Notes under the pieces: model-generated
Told to the model about the DNA's origin: nothing
Databases searched by the model: none
Seen by the model: only the letters and a program-made list of their open reading frames with translations
NCBI GenBank assembly: GCA_027886175.1
Contig: JAJNNQ010000127.1
Span: 124,001 to 188,000 of the forward strand
DNA from: Phylloscopus collybita
Lineage: Eukaryota; Chordata; Aves; Passeriformes; Phylloscopidae
Direction of reading: 5' to 3'
Length of the DNA: 64,000 nt
Program-made: the position numbers and the translations under genes
Part shown: in pieces, positions 53,965 through 64,000 of the stretch
Layout: every line of letters starts with the position of its first letter
How positions within the stretch are numbered: the stretch's first letter is position 1

Positions 53965-56900
53965 TTGTGTTTGCAGCGTGCAAAGAAGCCCGCGTGCTTG
54001 CTGCTGCTTCCAGCAAGCCAAAACGCTTTTGCAGCCACTTTCCTGCCTTTTCCACAACAGGATCATTGTCTAGCTGATTTACAGTTGCCTCTGCGTAGAG
54101 CAGCTAGAGGAGCAGCTCTGCCGGCTTTCCTGTGCTTCTGCATAGCAGAGCTGTCAAGAACGACAAGCTGCGTTTTGCCGAGAAAGCAGCGCTTCGCGGA
54201 AGCACAGCCAGCGGCGTCTTCGGTCCAGCCGCAGCTTGTGCGGAGAAGCGAAAGAGAGCCGGGGAAGAACGTGGAAAGCCGAACTCGGTCGCTGCAAGCG
54301 GGTGCTGGCGAACAGCTTCTGGTCACCTTGTAGAAACTCTCCCAGCACAGTGCAGAGTCCCCGTGGCTAGTTCCTTGAAATACCTTTCCTGGCAGCAGCC
54401 CAGAGCTGTACTGAGTGCAGCAGGTGTCAAGCAGTCTCCTCTCGCCGTGTAGGTGCTTCTGTTTTGTGTTTCCAGCGTACAGAGAAGCCCTCGTTCTTGC
54501 TGCTGCTTCCAGCAAGCCAAAACGCTTTTACAGCCACTTTCTCGCCTTTTCCACAACAGGATCACTGTCTAGCTGATTTACAGTTGCCTCTGCGTAGAGC
54601 AGCTAGAGGAGCAGCTCTGCCGGCTTTCCTGTGCTTCTGCATAGCAGAGCTGTCAAGAACGAGAAGCTACGTTTTGCCGAGAAAGCAGCGCTTCGCGGAA
54701 CCACAGCCAGCGGCGTCTTCGGTCCAGCCGCAGCTTGTGCGGAGAAGCGAAAGAGAGCCGGGGAAGAACGTGGAAAGCCGAACTCGGTCGCTGCAAGCGG
54801 GTGCTGGCGAACAGCTTCTGGTCACCTTGCAGAAACTCTCCCAGCACAGTGCAGAGTCCCCGTGGCTAGTTCCTTGAAATACCTTTCCTGGCAGCAGCCC
54901 AGAGCTGTACTGAGTGCAGCAGGTGTCAGGCAGACTCCTCTCGCCGTGTAGGTGCTTCCGTTTTGTGTTTGCAGCGTGCAGAGAAGCCCGCGTGCTTGCT
55001 GCTGCTTCCAGCAAGCCAAAACGCTTTTGCAGCCACTTTCCTGCCTTTTCCACAACAGGATCATTGTCTAGCTGATTTACAGTTGCCTCTGCGTAGAGCA
55101 GCTAGAGGAGCAGCTCTGCCGGCTTTCCTGTGCTTTTGCATAGCAGAGCTGTCAAGAACGAGAAGCTGCGTTTTGCCGAGAAAGCAGCGCTTCGCGGAAG
55201 CACAGCCAGCGGCGTCTTCGGTCCAGCCGCAGCTTGTGCGGAGAAGCGAAAGAGAGCCGGGGAAGAACGTGGAAAGCCGAACTCGGTCGCTGCAAGCGGG
55301 TGCTGGCGAACAGCTTCTGGTCACCTTGTAGAAACTGTCCCAGCACAGTGCAGAGTCCCCGTGGCTAGTTCCTTGAAATACCTTTCCTGGCAGCAGCCCA
55401 GAGCTGTACTGAGTGCAGCAGGTGTCAGGCAGTCTCCTCTCGCCGTGTAGGTGCTTCTGTTTTGTGTTTCCAGCGTACAGAGAAGCCCTCGTTCTTGCTG
55501 CTGCTTCCAGCAAGCCAAAACGCTTTTGCAGCCACTTTCTTGCCTTTTCCACAACAGGATCACTGTCTAGCTGATTTACAGTTGCCTCTTCGTAGAGCAG
55601 CTAGAGGAGCAGCTCTGCCGGCTTTCCTGTGCTTCTGCATAGCAGAGCTGTCAAGAACGAGAAGCTACGTTTTGCCGAGAAAGCAGCGCTTCGCGGAAGC
55701 ACAGCCAGCGGCGTCTTCGGTCCAGCCGCAGCTTGTGCGGAGAAGCGAAAGAGAGCCGGGGAAGAACGTGGAAAGCCGAACTCGGTCGCTGCAAGCGGGT
55801 GCTGGCGAACAGCTTCTGCTCACCTTGTAGAAACTGTCCCAGCACAGTGCAGAGTCCCCGTGGCTAGTTCCTTGAAATACCTTTCCTGGCAGCAGCCCAG
55901 AGCTGTAGTGAGTGCAGCAGGTGTCAGGCAGTCTCCTCTCGCCGTGTAGGTGCTTCTGTTTTGTGTTTGCAGCGTGCAGAGAAGCCCGCGTGCTTGCTGC
56001 TGCTTCCAGCAAGCCAAAACGCTTTTGCAGCCACTTTCCTGCCTTTTCCACAACAGGATCACTGTCTAACTGATTTACAGTTGCCTCTGCGTAGAGCAGC
56101 TAGAGGAGCAGCTCTGCCGGCTTTCCTGTGCTTCTGCATAGCAGAGCTGTCAAGAACGAGAAGCTGCGTTTTGCCGAGAAAGCAGCGCTTCGCGGAACCA
56201 CAGCCAGCGGCGTCTTCGGTCCAGCCGCAGCTTGTGCGGAGAAGCGAAAGAGAGCCGGGGAAGAACGTGGAAAGCCGAACTCGGTCGCTGCAAGCGGGTG
56301 CTGGCGAACAGCTTCTGGTCACCTTGTAGAAACTGTCCCAGCACAGTGCAGAGTCCCCGTGGCTAGTTCCTTGAAATACCTTTCCTGGCAGCAGCCCAGA
56401 GCTGTACTGAGTGCAGCAGGTGTCAGGCAGTCTCCTCTCGCCGTGTAGGTGCTTCTGTTTTGTGTTTCCAGCGTACAGAGAAGCCCTCGTTCTTGCTGCT
56501 GCTTCCAGCAAGCCAAAACGCTTTTGCAGCCACTTTCTTGCCTTTTCCACAACAGGATCACTGTCTAGCTGATTTACAGTTGCCTCTGCGTAGAGCAGCT
56601 AGAGGAGCAGCTCTGCCGGCTTTCCTGTGCTTCTGCATAGCAGAGCTGTCAAGAACGAGAAGCTACGTATTCCCGAGAAAGCAGCGCTTCGCGGAAGCAC
56701 AGCCAGCGGCATCTTCGGTACAGCCGCAGCTTGTGCGGAGAAGCGAAAGAGAGCCGGGGAAGAACGTGGAAAGCCGAACTCGGTCGCTGCAAGCGGGTGC
56801 TGGCGAACAGCTTCTGCTCACCTTGTAGAAACTGTCCCAGCACAGTGCAGAGTCCCCGTGGCTAGTTCCTTGAAATACCTTTCCTGGCAGCAGCCCAGAG

Positions 56901-59900
56901 CTGTACTGAGTGCAGCAGGTGTCAGGCAGTCTCCTCTCGCCGTGTAGGTGCTTCTGTTTTGTGTTTGCAGCGTGCAGAGAAGCCCGCGTGCTTGCTGCTG
57001 CTTCCAGCAAGCCAAAACGCTTTTGCAGCCACTTTCCTGCCTTTTCCACAACAGGATCATTGTCTAGCTGATTTACAGTTGCGTCTGCGTAGAGCAGCTA
57101 GAGGAGCAGCTCTGCCGGCTTTCCTGTGCTTCTGCATAGCAGAGCTGTCAAGAACGAGAAGCTACGTTTTGCCGAGAAAGCAGCGCTTCGCGGAAGCACA
57201 GCCAGCGGCGTCTTCGGTCCAGCCGCAGCTTGTGCGGAGAAGCGAAAGAGAGCCGGGGAAGAACGTGGAAAGCCGAACTCGGTCGCTGCAAGCGGGTGCT
57301 GGCGAACAGCTTCTGGTCACCTTGTAGAAACTCTCCCAGCACAGTGCAGAGTCCCCGTGGCTAGTTCCTTGAAATACCTTTCCTGGCAGCAGCCCAGAGC
57401 TGTACTGAGTGCAGCAGGTGTCAGGCAGTCTCCTCTCGCCGTGTAGGTGCTTCTGTTTTGTGTTTGCAGCGTGCAGACAAGCCCGCGTGCTTGCTGCTGC
57501 TTCCAGCAAGCCAAAACGCTTTTGCAGCCACTTTCCTGCCTTTTCCACAACAGGATCACTGTCTAGCTGATTTACAGTTGCCTCTGCGTAGAGCAGCTAG
57601 AGGAGCAGCTCTGCCGGCTTTCCTGTGCTTCTGCATAGCAGAGCTGTCAAGAACGAGAAGCTACGTTTTGCCGAGAAAGCAGCGCTTCGCGGAAGCACAG
57701 CCAGCGGCGTCTTCGGTCCAGCCGCAGCTTGTGCGGAGAAGCGAAAGAGAGCCGGGGAAGAACGTGGAAAGCCGAACTCGGTCGCTGCAAGCGGGTGCTG
57801 GCGAACAGCTTCTGGTCACCTTGTAGAAACTGTCCCAGCACAGTGCAGAGTCCCCGTGGCTAGTTCCTTGAAATACCTTTCCTGGCAGCAGCCCAGAGCT
57901 GTACTGAGTGCAGCAGGTGTCAGGCAGTCTCCTCTCGCCGTGTAGGTGCTTCTGTTTTGTGTTTGCAGCGTGCAGAGAAGCCCGCGTGCTTGCTGCTGCT
58001 TCCAGCAAGCCAAAACGCTTTTGCAGCCACTTTCCTGCCTTTTCCACAACAGGATCATTGTCTAGCTGATTTACAGTTGCCTCTGCGTAGAGCAGCTAGA
58101 GGAGCAGCTCTGCCGGCTTTCCTGTGCTTCTGCATAGCAGAACTGTCAAGAACGAGAAGCTGCGTTTTGCCGAGAAAGCAGCGCTTCGCGGAAGCACAGC
58201 CAGCGGCGTCTTCGGTCCAGCCGCAGCTTGTGCGGAGAAGCGAAAGAGAGCCGGGGAAGAACGTGGAAAGCCGAACTCGGTCGCTGCAAGCGGGTGCTGG
58301 CGAACAGCTTCTGGTCACCTTGTAGAAACTGTCCCAGCACAGTGCAGAGTCCCCGTGGCTAGTTCCTTGAAATACCTTTCCTGGCAGCAGCCCAGAGCTG
58401 TACTGAGTGCAGCAGGTGTCAGGCAGTCTCCTCTCGCCGTGTAGGTGCTTCTGTTTTGTGTTTGCAGCGTGCAGACAAGCCCGCGTGCTTGCTGCTGCTT
58501 CCAGCAAGCCAAAACGCTTTTGCAGCCACTTTCCTGCCTTTTCCACAACAGGATCACTGTCTAGCTGATTTACAGTTGCCTCTGCGTAGAGCAGCTAGAG
58601 GAGCAGCTCTGCCGGCTTTCCTGTGCTTCTGCATAGCAGAGCTGTCAAGAACGAGAAGCTACGTTTTGCCGAGAAAGCAGCGCTTCGCGGAAGCACAGCC
58701 AGCGGCGTCTTCGGTCCAGCCGCAGCTTGTGCGGAGAAGCGAAAGAGAGCCGGGGAAGAACGTGGAAAGCCGAACTCGGTCGCTGCAAGCGGGTGCTGGC
58801 GAACAGCTTCTGGTCACCTTGTAGAAACTGTCCCAGCACAGTGCAGAGTCCCCGTGGCTAGTTCCTTGAAATACCTTTCCTGGCAGCAGCCCAGAGCTGA
58901 AGTGAGTGCAACAGGTGTCAGGCAGTCTCCTCTCGCCGTGTAGGTGCTTCTGTTTTGTGTTTGCAGCGTGCAAAGAAGCCCGCGTGCTTGCTGCTGCTTC
59001 CAGCAAGCCAAAACGCTTTTGCAGCCACTTTCCTGCCTTTTCCACAACAGGATCATTGTCTAGCTGATTTACAGTTGCCTCTGCGTAGAGCAGCTAGAGG
59101 AGCAGCTCTGCCGGCTTTCCTGTGCTTCTGCATAGCAGAGCTGTCAAGAACGACAAGCTGCGTTTTGCCGAGAAAGCAGCGCTTCGCGGAAGCACAGCCA
59201 GCGGCGTCTTCGGTCCAGCCGCAGCTTGTGCGGAGAAGCGAAAGAGAGCCGGGGAAGAACGTGGAAAGCCGAACTCGGTCGCTGCAAGCGGGTGCTGGCG
59301 AACAGCTTCTGGTCACCTTGTAGAAACTCTCCCAGCACAGTGCAGAGTCCCCGTGGCTAGTTCCTTGAAATACCTTTCCTGGCAGCAGCCCAGAGCTGTA
59401 CTGAGTGCAGCAGGTGTCAAGCAGTCTCCTCTCGCCGTGTAGGTGCTTCTGTTTTGTGTTTCCAGCGTACAGAGAAGCCCTCGTTCTTGCTGCTGCTTCC
59501 AGCAAGCCAAAACGCTTTTACAGCCACTTTCTCGCCTTTTCCACAACAGGATCACTGTCTAGCTGATTTACAGTTGCCTCTGCGTAGAGCAGCTAGAGGA
59601 GCAGCTCTGCCGGCTTTCCTGTGCTTCTGCATAGCAGAGCTGTCAAGAACGAGAAGCTACGTTTTGCCGAGAAAGCAGCGCTTCGCGGAACCACAGCCAG
59701 CGGCGTCTTCGGTCCAGCCGCAGCTTGTGCGGAGAAGCGAAAGAGAGCCGGGGAAGAACGTGGAAAGCCGAACTCGGTCGCTGCAAGCGGGTGCTGGCGA
59801 ACAGCTTCTGGTCACCTTGTAGAAACTCTCCCAGCACAGTGCAGAGTCCCCGTGGCTAGTTCCTTGAAATACCTTTCCTGGCAGCAGCCCAGAGCTGTAC

Positions 59901-62900
59901 TGAGTGCAGCAGGTGTCAGGCAGACTCCTCTCGCCGTGTAGGTGCTTCCGTTTTGTGTTTGCAGCGTGCAGAGAAGCCCGCGTGCTTGCTGCTGCTTCCA
60001 GCAAGCCAAAACGCTTTTGCAGCCACTTTCCTGCCTTTTCCACAACAGGATCATTGTCTAGCTGATTTACAGTTGCCTCTGCGTAGAGCAGCTAGAGGAG
60101 CAGCTCTGCCGGCTTTCCTGTGCTTTTGCATAGCAGAGCTGTCAAGAACGAGAAGCTGCGTTTTGCCGAGAAAGCAGCGCTTCGCGGAAGCACAGCCAGC
60201 GGCGTCTTCGGTCCAGCCGCAGCTTGTGCGGAGAAGCGAAAGAGAGCCGGGGAAGAACGTGGAAAGCCGAACTCGGTCGCTGCAAGCGGGTGCTGGCGAA
60301 CAGCTTCTGGTCACCTTGTAGAAACTGTCCCAGCACAGTGCAGAGTCCCCGTGGCTAGTTCCTTGAAATACCTTTCCTGGCAGCAGCCCAGAGCTGTACT
60401 GAGTGCAGCAGGTGTCAGGCAGTCTCCTCTCGCCGTGTAGGTGCTTCTGTTTTGTGTTTCCAGCGTACAGAGAAGCCCTCGTTCTTGCTGCTGCTTCCAG
60501 CAAGCCAAAACGCTTTTGCAGCCACTTTCTTGCCTTTTCCACAACAGGATCACTGTCTAGCTGATTTACAGTTGCCTCTTCGTAGAGCAGCTAGAGGAGC
60601 AGCTCTGCCGGCTTTCCTGTGCTTCTGCATAGCAGAGCTGTCAAGAACGAGAAGCTACGTTTTGCCGAGAAAGCAGCGCTTCGCGGAAGCACAGCCAGCG
60701 GCGTCTTCGGTCCAGCCGCAGCTTGTGCGGAGAAGCGAAAGAGAGCCGGGGAAGAACGTGGAAAGCCGAACTCGGTCGCTGCAAGCGGGTGCTGGCGAAC
60801 AGCTTCTGCTCACCTTGTAGAAACTGTCCCAGCACAGTGCAGAGTCCCCGTGGCTAGTTCCTTGAAATACCTTTCCTGGCAGCAGCCCAGAGCTGTAGTG
60901 AGTGCAGCAGGTGTCAGGCAGTCTCCTCTCGCCGTGTAGGTGCTTCTGTTTTGTGTTTGCAGCGTGCAGAGAAGCCCGCGTGCTTGCTGCTGCTTCCAGC
61001 AAGCCAAAACGCTTTTGCAGCCACTTTCCTGCCTTTTCCACAACAGGATCACTGTCTAACTGATTTACAGTTGCCTCTGCGTAGAGCAGCTAGAGGAGCA
61101 GCTCTGCCGGCTTTCCTGTGCTTCTGCATAGCAGAGCTGTCAAGAACGAGAAGCTGCGTTTTGCCGAGAAAGCAGCGCTTCGCGGAACCACAGCCAGCGG
61201 CGTCTTCGGTCCAGCCGCAGCTTGTGCGGAGAAGCGAAAGAGAGCCGGGGAAGAACGTGGAAAGCCGAACTCGGTCGCTGCAAGCGGGTGCTGGCGAACA
61301 GCTTCTGGTCACCTTGTAGAAACTGTCCCAGCACAGTGCAGAGTCCCCGTGGCTAGTTCCTTGAAATACCTTTCCTGGCAGCAGCCCAGAGCTGTACTGA
61401 GTGCAGCAGGTGTCAGGCAGTCTCCTCTCGCCGTGTAGGTGCTTCTGTTTTGTGTTTCCAGCGTACAGAGAAGCCCTCGTTCTTGCTGCTGCTTCCAGCA
61501 AGCCAAAACGCTTTTGCAGCCACTTTCTTGCCTTTTCCACAACAGGATCACTGTCTAGCTGATTTACAGTTGCCTCTGCGTAGAGCAGCTAGAGGAGCAG
61601 CTCTGCCGGCTTTCCTGTGCTTCTGCATAGCAGAGCTGTCAAGAACGAGAAGCTACGTATTCCCGAGAAAGCAGCGCTTCGCGGAAGCACAGCCAGCGGC
61701 ATCTTCGGTACAGCCGCAGCTTGTGCGGAGAAGCGAAAGAGAGCCGGGGAAGAACGTGGAAAGCCGAACTCGGTCGCTGCAAGCGGGTGCTGGCGAACAG
61801 CTTCTGCTCACCTTGTAGAAACTGTCCCAGCACAGTGCAGAGTCCCCGTGGCTAGTTCCTTGAAATACCTTTCCTGGCAGCAGCCCAGAGCTGTACTGAG
61901 TGCAGCAGGTGTCAGGCAGTCTCCTCTCGCCGTGTAGGTGCTTCTGTTTTGTGTTTGCAGCGTGCAGAGAAGCCCGCGTGCTTGCTGCTGCTTCCAGCAA
62001 GCCAAAACGCTTTTGCAGCCACTTTCCTGCCTTTTCCACAACAGGATCATTGTCTAGCTGATTTACAGTTGCGTCTGCGTAGAGCAGCTAGAGGAGCAGC
62101 TCTGCCGGCTTTCCTGTGCTTCTGCATAGCAGAGCTGTCAAGAACGAGAAGCTACGTTTTGCCGAGAAAGCAGCGCTTCGCGGAAGCACAGCCAGCGGCG
62201 TCTTCGGTCCAGCCGCAGCTTGTGCGGAGAAGCGAAAGAGAGCCGGGGAAGAACGTGGAAAGCCGAACTCGGTCGCTGCAAGCGGGTGCTGGCGAACAGC
62301 TTCTGGTCACCTTGTAGAAACTGTCCCAGCACAGTGCAGAGTCCCCGTGGCTAGTTCCTTGAAATACCTTTCCTGGCAGCAGCCCAGAGCTGTACTGAGT
62401 GCAGCAGGTGTCAGGCAGTCTCCTCTCGCCGTGTAGGTGCTTCTGTTTTGTGTTTGCAGCGTGCAGACAAGCCCGCGTGCTTGCTGCTGCTTCCAGCAAG
62501 CCAAAACGCTTTTGCAGCCACTTTCCTGCCTTTTCCACAACAGGATCACTGTCTAGCTGATTTACAGTTGCCTCTGCGTAGAGCAGCTAGAGGAGCAGCT
62601 CTGCCGGCTTTCCTGTGCTTCTGCATAGCAGAGCTGTCAAGAACGAGAAGCTACGTTTTGCCGAGAAAGCAGCGCTTCGCGGAAGCACAGCCAGCGGCGT
62701 CTTCGGTCCAGCCGCAGCTTGTGCGGAGAAGCGAAAGAGAGCCGGGGAAGAACGTGGAAAGCCGAACTCGGTCGCTGCAAGCGGGTGCTGGCGAACAGCT
62801 TCTGGTCACCTTGTAGAAACTGTCCCAGCACAGTGCAGAGTCCCCGTGGCTAGTTCCTTGAAATACCTTTCCTGGCAGCAGCCCAGAGCTGTACTGAGTG

Positions 62901-63944
62901 CAGCAGGTGTCAGGCAGTCTCCTCTCGCCGTGTAGGTGCTTCTGTTTTGTGTTTGCAGCGTGCAGAGAAGCCCGCGTGCTTGCTGCTGCTTCCAGCAAGC
63001 CAAAACGCTTTTGCAGCCACTTTCCTGCCTTTTCCACAACAGGATCATTGTCTAGCTGATTTACAGTTGCCTCTGCGTAGAGCAGCTAGAGGAGCAGCTC
63101 TGCCGGCTTTCCTGTGCTTCTGCATAGCAGAACTGTCAAGAACGAGAAGCTGCGTTTTGCCGAGAAAGCAGCGCTTCGCGGAAGCACAGCCAGCGGCGTC
63201 TTCGGTCCAGCCGCAGCTTGTGCGGAGAAGCGAAAGAGAGCCGGGGAAGAACGTGGAAAGCCGAACTCGGTCGCTGCAAGCGGGTGCTGGCGAACAGCTT
63301 CTGGTCACCTTGTAGAAACTGTCCCAGCACAGTGCAGAGTCCCCGTGGCTAGTTCCTTGAAATACCTTTCCTGGCAGCAGCCCAGAGCTGTACTGAGTGC
63401 AGCAGGTGTCAGGCAGTCTCCTCTCGCCGTGTAGGTGCTTCTGTTTTGTGTTTGCAGCGTGCAGACAAGCCCGCGTGCTTGCTGCTGCTTCCAGCAAGCC
63501 AAAACGCTTTTGCAGCCACTTTCCTGCCTTTTCCACAACAGGATCACTGTCTAGCTGATTTACAGTTGCCTCTGCGTAGAGCAGCTAGAGGAGCAGCTCT
63601 GCCGGCTTTCCTGTGCTTCTGCATAGCAGAGCTGTCAAGAACGAGAAGCTACGTTTTGCCGAGAAAGCAGCGCTTCGCGGAAGCACAGCCAGCGGCGTCT
63701 TCGGTCCAGCCGCAGCTTGTGCGGAGAAGCGAAAGAGAGCCGGGGAAGAACGTGGAAAGCCGAACTCGGTCGCTGCAAGCGGGTGCTGGCGAACAGCTTC
63801 TGGTCACCTTGTAGAAACTCTCCCAGCACAGTGCAGAGTCCCCGTGGCTAGTTCCTTGAAATACCTTTCCTGGCAGCAGCCCAGAGCTGAAGTGAGTGCA
63901 ACAGGTGTCAGGCAGTCTCCTCTCGCCGTGTAGGTGCTTCTGTT
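53965..63944 (+). repeat. Satellite B: two copies of a 10-unit HOR (4990 bp)
   Basis: Using the same unit types, 53965-58954 and 58955-63944 both read K-F-E-F-E-F-E-D-E-D. They share secondary markers too, such as CTCGCC near 54541 and 59531, CGTATTCCC near 56668 and 61658, and AGAACTGTC near 58139 and 63129. One difference is CTTGCAGAAAC near 54828 against CTTGTAGAAAC near 59818. The next unit (from 63945) is type E, so a third copy does not start in the same way. Confidence 0.82.
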
Positions 63945-64000
63945 TTGTGTTTGCAGCGTGCAGAGAAGCCCGCGTGCTTGCTGCTGCTTCCAGCAAGCCA

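Larger units (their letters stand above)
38369..64000 (+). repeat. Satellite B: ~51 tandem copies of a 499-bp unit
   Basis: Head-to-tail units of exactly 499 bp. The phase is kept across every unit: the GCAGCGTGCAGA-type landmark near 38503 recurs every 499 bases to the window end. Units are almost identical and differ at a limited set of positions that define variants: GTGCAAAGAAG versus GTGCAGACAAG or GTGCAGAGAAG, CCAGCGTACAGAG, CGTATTCCCGAG, and GGAACCAC versus GGAAGCAC. It is GC-richer than satellite A and unrelated to it in sequence. The array continues past the window. Open frames of 64-163 codons occur on both strands in each unit, but 499 is not a multiple of 3, and their conservation follows from array homogenisation. 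I annotate no gene. Confidence 0.97.

Noticed and set aside
38496..63996. Repeated 122-, 106-, 128- and 163-codon frames in satellite B
   Set aside because: They overlap on both strands in each 499-bp unit. Such openness follows from copying one chance-open unit. Substitutions among units do not favour any one frame by eye, and 499 is not divisible by 3, so no frame continues through.
38369..64000. CRISPR array or bacterial repeat system
   Set aside because: The repeats are directly adjacent 499-bp units without spacers, and the context is a vertebrate genome with endogenous retroviruses.

Overview
The window reads as bird nuclear heterochromatin, probably from a songbird and probably centromeric or pericentromeric. 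There is no host protein-coding gene. Two unrelated tandem satellites fill it, and two endogenous retroviruses (ERVs), both on the minus strand, are inserted in the first satellite. The bird assignment rests on alpharetrovirus-like Gag and Env features and on the 191-bp satellite. From memory, a 191-bp zebra finch satellite is known as Tgut191A; I could not check identity here.

Layout. (1) 1-1452 and 5190-38368: satellite A, monomer about 191 bp with a variant about 11-12 bp longer. From about 9181 the monomers form higher-order repeat (HOR) units of 6060, 5868 and 5858 bp plus a partial fourth unit. Positions 1-9180 are the same family but more diverged. (2) 1453-5189: ERV-1, an alpharetrovirus-like provirus with a 6-bp target duplication. 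It keeps a 716-bp 3' LTR, an env broken by one stop, a 3' pol part (RNase H and integrase) broken by one stop, and 79 bp of the 5' LTR. Gag, protease and most of reverse transcriptase are deleted. (3) 27181-35850: ERV-2, an 8670-bp provirus with two 363-bp LTRs that look identical, a 5-bp target duplication, and open gag, pro, pol and env. Gag, pro and pol lie in three frames joined by two -1 shifts. Env is of the gamma/type-D kind (CWLC and CX6CC motifs), while Gag starts like an alpharetroviral matrix, so the provirus looks recombinant. (4) 38369-64000: satellite B, about 51 head-to-tail copies of a 499-bp unit with nested higher-order repeats, including two near-identical 10-unit (4990-bp) blocks at the right end.

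Order of events, by inference. Satellite A was amplified as ~6-kb units. ERV-1 inserted and decayed in the older part. ERV-2 inserted very recently into the fourth unit: the other units have no copy, the LTRs match and the reading frames are open. The A/B junction at about 38368 lies in a short sequence (CTCCCAG) shared by both satellites. Each satellite B unit carries a 17-bp motif one base away from the conserved core of the mammalian CENP-B box. That is a lead, not a demonstration of centromere function.
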